Program-made: the position numbers and the translations under genes
Assembly (NCBI GenBank): GCA_034408745.1
Contig: JAWXCM010000143.1
Location: 1 to 37,204 of the forward strand
DNA length: 37,204 bases
Reading direction: 5' to 3'
Origin: JAWXCM01 sp034408745
Lineage (GTDB): Bacteria > Acidobacteriota > Terriglobia > Bryobacterales > Bryobacteraceae
The notes under the pieces: generated by a model
What the model was told of the DNA's origin: nothing
Database searches by the model: none
Seen by the model: only the letters and a program-made list of their open reading frames with translations
Part shown: positions 31,407-37,204 of the stretch, in pieces
Layout: every line of letters begins with the position of its first letter
Position numbering within the stretch: the stretch's first letter is position 1

Positions 31407-32014
31407 TGTATTTTCCTTGCTGCTTTGCGCTCGGCGCGTTCACGGGCTCGGCGCTCTGTGCGGGTTTCGGGTTGTTGGTTGCGGCGGGCGGTGACGGGGC
31501 GGCGCTGTGCGCGTTCGGACGTTTCCATGCCTGCGTGGCGGGCTTTGATGACACGGGAGAGGGAGTCGGCTGTAGTTCTGACTGCTCGCTCAGCCGCACG
31601 GATGTAGCGCAGGATGAGGCTGAGGCGGCGCGTGTTGTCGGTGTTGTGGATGGAGTTGGCGAGGATGTCGGCGGCGCTGGCGTTCTGGATGTAGCGCGAC
31701 TCGTCGGCCTCGATGGTCATGGCGAGGAAGGAATCGTGGACGCGCCATGCACGGGCAGCGCGCCATTCCGCAGTGGCGAGGTCGACTACGAGGCCCGTTT
31801 CCGGGCGGGTTTGGATGTCGTAACGCGCGGCGACGGTCTGGCAGAGCGCCTCGAAGTCTTCCTTGCTCTCTCCTGGCAGGAGGAGGCGGGTGGACGTGAG
31901 TCCATGGCTGATGGCGTTGCTGCTGACTTTCTCTTTTCCAACGGCCGAGACGGGTCCGGTGGAGTGCGCTGCGTTAGCCTTGCTGGCGGCGATTTGTGCT
32001 GCTGATGTGGCCAC
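31388..32014 (-). CDS. conserved protein of the 'STGP..GK..SS.NA.SHGL' family
   Basis: The 208-aa product starts at GTG 32014, chosen over an upstream ATG at 32104 because an AGGGAG site precedes it at 11 bases and homologues begin at this point. The N-terminal motif 'SAAQIAASKANAAHSTGP' and 'VGKEKVSSNAISHGLTS' is shared by a large multicopy family in acidobacteria and planctomycetes with no known function. A helical middle part and a strongly basic tail ('RTERRARERAERKAARK') follow, suggesting nucleic-acid or ribosome binding. It overlaps the next gene by 19 bp and lies 138 bp downstream of the topoisomerase-helicase fusion. Confidence 0.78.
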   Translation of the reverse strand: MATSAAQIAASKANAAHSTGPVSAVGKEKVSSNAISHGLTSTRLLLPGESKEDFEALCQTVAARYDIQTRPETGLVVDLATAEWRAARAWRVHDSFLAMTIEADESRYIQNASAADILANSIHNTDNTRRLSLILRYIRAAERAVRTTADSLSRVIKARHAGMETSERAQRRPVTARRNQQPETRTERRARERAERKAARKIQWSPRP

Positions 32015-32151
32015 GGTGGAATTGGCTCCCTTCGCGAAGCAGTGTGGCACACGGGTGGTTGTGTTCCTGGACTTTGTGACGCAAAGTCTATGAAAACACG
32101 GCAAATCGAGTTGTAAAATTTCTCAAACGTCCCTGGCGGAGTGGCTGAAAA

Positions 32152-35100
32152 TCAGGCATTCGATCCAGCGTCGCTTGCGCTCAGGACGCGGAAGATTTGA
32201 GCGCCGTACTTTTCTACCAGCTTCGGCCCCAGGCCGGGTACTTCCAGGAGTTGGGTGAGGTTGCGTGGCTGGCGCTCGACGATTGCTTCCAGCACTTTGT
32301 CGCTGAGGATGCGGAAGGCGGGTACGGATCCTCGCCTGGCTTCCTGGAGGCGCCATGCTTTTAAGGCGGCCTCTGCTGTAGTTGTGGCTGCGGTCTTTTT
32401 CTTTGGCTTCGGTTCGGGTGCGGCGGCGGCTGAAGCTGCGGATGCCGCGGCTCTCTTCTTTCCCTTTTTCGCGGCTGCTTTGCCCTTGCGTCGCGTGACC
32501 TTCGACTCCACCTCCACTGGCACGCGGACTTCGGCTGCGACGTTGTCCTCGCGGCCGGCGGGGGAGATGTTGATCTTACGGAAATCGATGCGCTTGCCGT
32601 CCTTTTCAAAGGACGCGTCTACCACGTCGGCCAGACCGGCCCGGGCGATGGCTCGCAGGAGGTCTTCGAAGTTGCGTCGCTCCAGCGGGACGCGTGTCCC
32701 GAGTTGCTGGTGCAGCTTGCCGGTCGACACCGCGCCTGTGGTTTTCAGCTCTTCGAGGATGGTCTCCACCATCTCCGTCTCATGATTGGTGAGCGGGCGC
32801 GTGGTTTGGGCTACGGTGCCTGAAGGATCGCAGAAATCGCATGTGCCGCACTTGCGCAGACCGTCCGCCATGTCGCCGAAGTACCGCACCAGTGACTGCA
32901 TGCGGCAGGCAGAACTTTCGCACCAGGAGAGCACTTTTTCAAACTGGCCGATCTTGTAATCGCGCTGCTCGAGGTATGAATCTTCCCAGCCGTCGCGCCC
33001 TTTGGAAATATTTTCGGCGTAATCCACCACTGCGCCGCCGTGAATCCACAGCTTTTCGAGCGCAATATCGAAGATTTCCGCCGCGAGTTTCGCCTTCATC
33101 TTCACGATTTCTTTGGGCTGTGGATCGGGCGTGAGGCGCTTCCAGATCTGATCGAGCACCTGCGTTTCCGGGTAGTCGCGTTCGAAGAAGAAATCGTGGG
33201 TGTGGCGGTCGGCCCAGGAGTGCATCAGGACGGCTCGCGAGGGTTTGGCGTCTCGACCCGCGCGGCCGATCTCCTGGTAGTAGCCTTCCATGCTGCCGGG
33301 CAGGGCGGTATGGATTACGGTGCGGACGTCGGCCTTGTCGACACCCATGCCGAATGCGATGGTGGCTACGATGACGTCGAGCTTGCCGCCGAGGAAATCT
33401 CGCTGGACAGTGTCGCGACGCCCCGCGTCCATGCCTGCGTGATAGGCGGCGGCGGAGAAGTCTCGCTGCAGCAGAGTGGCCAGTTCGGCGGCGTTGCTGC
33501 GAGTCGGTGTGTAGACGATGGCGGGGCGGCGTTCGTCAGGGGCCAGGAGCTGACGGGCGAGCTCAAAGCGCTGGCCCGGCTGAATGCGCACGACCTCCAC
33601 GGCGATGTTATCGCGGCGGAATCCGTGGATGAATGCTCGTGGGTTGTCGAGGCCTAACTGCCGGGCTATGTCGGTCTGCACGGGACGCGTTGCCGTGGCG
33701 GTTAACGCGATTACCGGCGCGGGACGGAATAGCGGTAAATACTGACCAATTGTTCGATAATCCGGGCGAAAATCGTGGCCCCACTGGGAAATACAGTGCG
33801 CCTCGTCGATGGCTACGAGCGAGGGTTTTCGTTTACCGAGCAGTTCGCCGAAGCCGCGCACTCGCAGGCGCTCCGGTGCAATGTAGAGGAAATCGAGCTC
33901 GCCGTCGAGGTAGCGGCGCGCTACTTCACGGGAGGTCGCGCGGTCGCGGCCGGAGTGGATGCGGTCGGCCGCGAAGCCCTGCGCGAGGAGCTTCGAAACC
34001 TGATCCTCCATTAGCGCGATGAGCGGGCAAATCACCAGCGTGGTGCCGCCTCGCACTACGCCCGGCAGTTGGTAGCAGAGCGACTTTCCGGCACCGGTCG
34101 GCATTACCAGGAGCGCGTCGCGGCCGTCGACTACGGCGCGGCACACTTCTTCCTGATTCGGACGGAAGGCCTCAAAGCCGAAGGCGTCGCGGAGTACGTC
34201 GGACAATGCGCCGGTGCGATCCACCTGCTTGCGCCCACTCAGCGGATTCAGCGGCACGGGTCCCGGCACTTCATCGCGCGCGGTCGACATGCGCGTTCCT
34301 ACTGAGCCGACCACTTCGCGCACGTAGTCTTCGATGCCGGTCATGAAGGGATCCAGTTGCGCTTCCTTGCGGTGAATGCGCCGGAGGTACGCTTCCCACT
34401 GGCCCGTCATGGACGGACTCTTCACGTGCGGGTGCACTACTTCAATCAGCCGTATGCCCTTGTCGGTGGCCTCAATGCTTTTGCCTCGACGCTCGATAAA
34501 ACCGCGCTTCAGCAGCACCTCAATGATCTGCGCGCGTGTGGCGGGGGTGCCGAGCCCCGACTCCTTCATTGCATCCGACAGCTCTTTGTCGTCGAGCGTT
34601 TTGCCCGCCGTTTCCATGGCGGTCAGCAGCGTGGCATCCGTCATGCGTTTTGGTGGACGCGTCTTCTTAAGGATGGATTCGATGTCGACTACGGTCTGCG
34701 CCTGGCCGCGTGCGAGCTCGGGTGGCAGGGTCTGGTCGTCATCGTCGCTGCCGCCCTCGCCGTCGTCCGACGCGGGCGCTTTCTTCTTCTTTTCCTTCTT
34801 CCCGCCTCCGATGTCGAGCACCTTCCAGCCGAGCTGCACAATCGCTGTGCCGCTGGAATGAAAACGATCCTGCGCTTCGGGGCTGGTGACCAGCGTGATG
34901 ACCGTGGTCACGTTCCAGATGTAGTCGTCATGCCAGGCGCTTAGCAGACGGCGGCAGATGAGGTCGTAGAGGCGCCGCTCGTCGTCATCGAGCCCTGCTT
35001 TTTCCGCCGCGACTCCGGTGGGGATGATGGCGTGGTGGTCGGAGACTTTGGTGTCGTCGATGTAGCGCTTGCTCAAGGGGCGCTCGCCTGTGCCGGGCGC

Positions 35101-36162
35101 CAGCAGGTCGGCGTAGCGCGGCCCGATAGCGCGTACGATTTTCGGCAGGGTCTTCGCGATATCGGCCGACAAATGGCGGCTGTCGGTACGGGGATAGCTG
35201 ATCAGCTTGTACTTTTCGTATAACGACTGCGCGACTTCGAGGGTGCGCACTGCGCTTAGGCCGTAGAGCCGGTTGGCGTGGCGCTGCAGTTCCGTGAGGT
35301 CGTACAGGAACGGCGGCGACATGCGCTTCTGCTGTGCTTCGATCGACTCGATTACCGCGGCGCCGGACTTACAGCGTTTGACGATTTGCTCGGCTTCCTT
35401 GCCGTCGGATTCGAGCTTGACGGCTGCGTCCATCGGGTCGACGCCGGGGCGGAACCACATGCCCGTGTACTCCTGGTTTTTCGACGGTGAGAAGGTGCCC
35501 ACCACGTTGCGGAAGTCTTCCGAAACGAAGTTGCGGATGGTGAGCTCGCGTTCGACCAGCATGGCGAGGGTCGGCGTCTGCACGCGGCCTACGCTGAACT
35601 CCTCGTTGCAGGCCAGGGTGTAGGCGCGGGAGAGGTTCATGCCGACCAGCCAGTCGGCGCGGCTGCGGCCCCGCGCGGCGTCGGCGAGCGCGTCGTACTC
35701 TGAGGCGTCCTTGAGTTTGTCGAAGCCGGCGCGGATCGCTTCGGGGGTCAGGGATGAGATCCACAGGCGCTGCACGGGCTTGTCGCAACCGGCGGCCTCG
35801 TAGATGTAGCGGAAGATGAGCTCGCCTTCGCGGCCCGCGTCCGTGGCGCACACCACGCTTGCGATCTTCGGCGAAGTGAGGATCTTGCGGACTACTTCGA
35901 ACTGGTCTTTGGTCTGTTCGGAGACGACGAGGGGCCACTGCTGCGGCAGCATAGGAAGCTGGTCGCGGCGCCAGGATTTCCACTCGGGCCGAATTTCGGA
36001 AGGTTGTGCCAGCGCGACCAGATGCCCGATGGCCCAGGTGACCACATAGCCGTCGCCATGGAGATATCCGTCACCGCGGTTCGAAGCACCCAGCACGCGC
36101 GCAATATCGCGGGCCACCGAGGGTTTTTCGGCGACGACCGCGACGGTAGTCTGCGTCGCCAT
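32152..36162 (-). CDS. natural fusion of DNA topoisomerase III and RecQ helicase
   Basis: The 1,336-aa protein carries a type IA topoisomerase at residues 1-630. It has Toprim 'EKPSVARDIA' (12-21), acidic motif 'ATDAGREGE' (106-114), 'SVGRVQTPTLA' (190-200) and catalytic Tyr323 in 'LISYPRTDSRHLS'. A linker (630-655) leads into RecQ: motif 0 'FGFEAFRPNQEE' (661-672), Walker A 'MPTGAGKS' (687-694), DEAH (786-789), 'TATATR', 'GRAGRD', the zinc Cys set C1086, C1105, C1108, C1111, the RQC region and an HRDC domain (about 1262-1333) after an Ala/Lys-rich tether. No topoisomerase zinc fingers follow the first part. RecQ with topoisomerase III dissolves double Holliday junctions and aids fork repair; here both act as one chain. 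All key residues appear intact. Confidence 0.95.
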   Translation of the reverse strand: MATQTTVAVVAEKPSVARDIARVLGASNRGDGYLHGDGYVVTWAIGHLVALAQPSEIRPEWKSWRRDQLPMLPQQWPLVVSEQTKDQFEVVRKILTSPKIASVVCATDAGREGELIFRYIYEAAGCDKPVQRLWISSLTPEAIRAGFDKLKDASEYDALADAARGRSRADWLVGMNLSRAYTLACNEEFSVGRVQTPTLAMLVERELTIRNFVSEDFRNVVGTFSPSKNQEYTGMWFRPGVDPMDAAVKLESDGKEAEQIVKRCKSGAAVIESIEAQQKRMSPPFLYDLTELQRHANRLYGLSAVRTLEVAQSLYEKYKLISYPRTDSRHLSADIAKTLPKIVRAIGPRYADLLAPGTGERPLSKRYIDDTKVSDHHAIIPTGVAAEKAGLDDDERRLYDLICRRLLSAWHDDYIWNVTTVITLVTSPEAQDRFHSSGTAIVQLGWKVLDIGGGKKEKKKKAPASDDGEGGSDDDDQTLPPELARGQAQTVVDIESILKKTRPPKRMTDATLLTAMETAGKTLDDKELSDAMKESGLGTPATRAQIIEVLLKRGFIERRGKSIEATDKGIRLIEVVHPHVKSPSMTGQWEAYLRRIHRKEAQLDPFMTGIEDYVREVVGSVGTRMSTARDEVPGPVPLNPLSGRKQVDRTGALSDVLRDAFGFEAFRPNQEEVCRAVVDGRDALLVMPTGAGKSLCYQLPGVVRGGTTLVICPLIALMEDQVSKLLAQGFAADRIHSGRDRATSREVARRYLDGELDFLYIAPERLRVRGFGELLGKRKPSLVAIDEAHCISQWGHDFRPDYRTIGQYLPLFRPAPVIALTATATRPVQTDIARQLGLDNPRAFIHGFRRDNIAVEVVRIQPGQRFELARQLLAPDERRPAIVYTPTRSNAAELATLLQRDFSAAAYHAGMDAGRRDTVQRDFLGGKLDVIVATIAFGMGVDKADVRTVIHTALPGSMEGYYQEIGRAGRDAKPSRAVLMHSWADRHTHDFFFERDYPETQVLDQIWKRLTPDPQPKEIVKMKAKLAAEIFDIALEKLWIHGGAVVDYAENISKGRDGWEDSYLEQRDYKIGQFEKVLSWCESSACRMQSLVRYFGDMADGLRKCGTCDFCDPSGTVAQTTRPLTNHETEMVETILEELKTTGAVSTGKLHQQLGTRVPLERRNFEDLLRAIARAGLADVVDASFEKDGKRIDFRKINISPAGREDNVAAEVRVPVEVESKVTRRKGKAAAKKGKKRAAASAASAAAAPEPKPKKKTAATTTAEAALKAWRLQEARRGSVPAFRILSDKVLEAIVERQPRNLTQLLEVPGLGPKLVEKYGAQIFRVLSASDAGSNA

Positions 36163-36178
36163 TTACGCTTTGAGGATA

Positions 36179-37204
36179 TCAGTCCATGCGGAGGGCGCCC
36201 GCGTACCCGGTCATTTCCAGGTACCCGACTCCACGGTGTGAACCACTTACCTCAATGGCACCCTCCCAGTACGTGGGCAGTGCGCCGTACTTGCCGGCCA
36301 GTTCCTGGTTCTTCAGGCGGGTACGGACCTGGACGTCGATGCGGAGGGATGGGACTCGGAGCGTCCATTCCACGGGGTAGTTTTTCCATTTTTCGCCGGG
36401 CTTCAGTTCGAAGTCCGCGAGTTTTAGGGTGCGCGTGCGGCCGGCGGGGTCGACGTAGGTGCCGGAGGAGAGGGGCTCGATGGTGCCGTCTTTGCGGCGC
36501 AGGCGGTAGAGCATCAGTTCCGCGCCGTCGTCGAACTGGAGGCTGAACCAGTCCCACCCGGACTGGTTGGCTTCCATGGAGTGCGAGAAGAATTCGTGGT
36601 CCATCCATGCGGTGCCTTCCACCTGGTACGGCTTGCCTTCGAGCGTGATGGTGCCCTTTGTTTGCAGGCGGGTGAGCGAGACGTAGTGGGAGGCTCGGCC
36701 TTTGCCCTCGGCCTTCTGACTGACGCCGTTGGCGCCGTGGACTACGGGCGGTTTGGCGGAGTGCAGGTTTAGATCGAACGCGAACTGGTCGGCGACGGCT
36801 CGCAGTTGCTGGTCGTCGGGCGAGGTCCACTGGGCGCTCCAGTTGCCGTTCCAGATGCGTCGTTTGGCGGCGTCGACTCCGGCGAGGCCGGGTCCGGTGC
36901 GGTTCATACGCTCGGTGTTGAGGAAGCGGCCGCCGTCGATGTCGCTGAGCGCGAGGTGCGCCATCCATACGTCGCGGACGTCCCAGACGTTGGCGTTCTT
37001 TGGGAGGGATGGGTCTACGGCGTAGCGGAAGAAGGTCAGCTCGAAGCCGAATTTGCGGCCTTCCGGGGTGCGGAGGTTGCCGGTGTAGTACCACCACTCG
37101 GTTTGAAATTCGGGGTGGTTGAAGTGGTCGCGGGGGAAGTCGAATTTGTAGCCGGGGAGGGCGAGGCGGTACGGGTCGGCTATGGCGAGGAGGAGGAGGA
37201 GGGC
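36179..37204 (-). CDS. AttH/CrtC-like lipocalin-fold protein, 5' end cut by window
   Basis: The 341 residues visible end at 36179, 16 bp before the topoisomerase gene. The start is outside the window, but 'ALLLLLAIADPYRLALPG' at the edge is the end of a signal peptide. The mature protein shows the hallmark 'HPEFQTEWWYYTGNL', 'GTAWMDHEFFSHSM', 'WDWFSLQFDDGAELMLYRLR' and 'YWEGAIEVSG' of the AttH/carotenoid 1,2-hydratase (CrtC) fold, a tandem lipocalin-like pair. AttH proteins usually accompany an ABC export permease and ATPase (AttEFG-type), which may lie beyond the window. CrtC is a hydratase, but its substrate-specific residues cannot be judged here. It is a periplasmic protein. Confidence 0.86.
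   Translation of the reverse strand, partial: ALLLLLAIADPYRLALPGYKFDFPRDHFNHPEFQTEWWYYTGNLRTPEGRKFGFELTFFRYAVDPSLPKNANVWDVRDVWMAHLALSDIDGGRFLNTERMNRTGPGLAGVDAAKRRIWNGNWSAQWTSPDDQQLRAVADQFAFDLNLHSAKPPVVHGANGVSQKAEGKGRASHYVSLTRLQTKGTITLEGKPYQVEGTAWMDHEFFSHSMEANQSGWDWFSLQFDDGAELMLYRLRRKDGTIEPLSSGTYVDPAGRTRTLKLADFELKPGEKWKNYPVEWTLRVPSLRIDVQVRTRLKNQELAGKYGALPTYWEGAIEVSGSHRGVGYLEMTGYAGALRMD

Noticed and set aside
32127..32166. tRNA-Ser-like D-arm (GGCGGAGTGGCTGAAA) followed by TTCGATCC
   Set aside because: Too short, with no anticodon arm or acceptor pairing. The second part codes for the end of the topoisomerase-helicase fusion. At most it is a tRNA remnant.

Overview
This window looks like a chromosomal segment of a high-GC member of the Acidobacteriota, most like the Solibacter/Bryobacter group. 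That is inferred from gene content, since no rRNA is present. The supporting features are long TonB-dependent receptors with an N-terminal carboxypeptidase-regulatory-like domain, secreted BACON/DUF4214 proteins, GAF-type sigma-54 activators, and the small family with the 'STGP..GK..SS.NA.SHGL' signature. Most genes are housekeeping or outer-surface functions, but several short stretches are clearly mobile or rearranged.

Left end (1-3740). The 5' end of a glucose-6-phosphate isomerase gene leaves the window at position 1. Upstream of it is a toxin-antitoxin pair (240-772, minus strand). A 1,843-bp element (815-2657) has inserted 35 bp upstream of the antitoxin start codon. It has perfect 23-bp terminal inverted repeats and an 8-bp target duplication (GCCCGGAT) but no recognisable transposase. 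It carries a frameshifted small ORF, a possible winged-helix protein, a 50-aa ORF whose ribosome-binding site lies in one of two mutually exclusive hairpins, and an HNH nuclease whose stop codon lies inside the right terminal repeat. A small membrane protein and inorganic pyrophosphatase follow. An approximately 46-bp direct repeat brackets the whole TA/element region and encodes the same C-terminal peptide in two unrelated proteins.

Centre left (3799-11800). A TPR protein and two small secreted proteins form a likely operon. Next are an ethylene-receptor-like histidine kinase, a minus-strand pair (esterase, then PQQ-like beta-propeller protein with EF-hands), and plus-strand comF and an HNH nuclease. 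Positions 11800-16245 look lower in GC. They hold a methyltransferase fused to Ig-like domains and a frameshifted BACON/DUF4214 secreted protein, with little recognisable sequence around them.

Centre right (16245-30359). A full-length TonB-dependent receptor, an infC gene isolated from its usual rpmI-rplT partners, and a decayed receptor pseudogene lie together. They are followed by a small secreted protein translationally coupled to a PhoA-type alkaline phosphatase, a frameshifted DUF4118/PAS histidine kinase downstream of a GAF-GAF-AAA+ sigma-54 activator, and a divergent second TonB-dependent receptor.

Right end (30360-37204). A 405-bp minisatellite of 19-20-bp units abuts a two-gene operon of unknown function. 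Beyond it lies a 1,336-aa natural fusion of topoisomerase III with RecQ helicase, and then an AttH/CrtC-like lipocalin-fold protein cut by the window end. A 38-bp double-hairpin repeat occurs three times (2781, 7706, 30364), each time between convergent genes and with base-pair-preserving changes. Four independent reading-frame breaks occur in the window, so either true gene decay or indel errors in the assembly must be considered.
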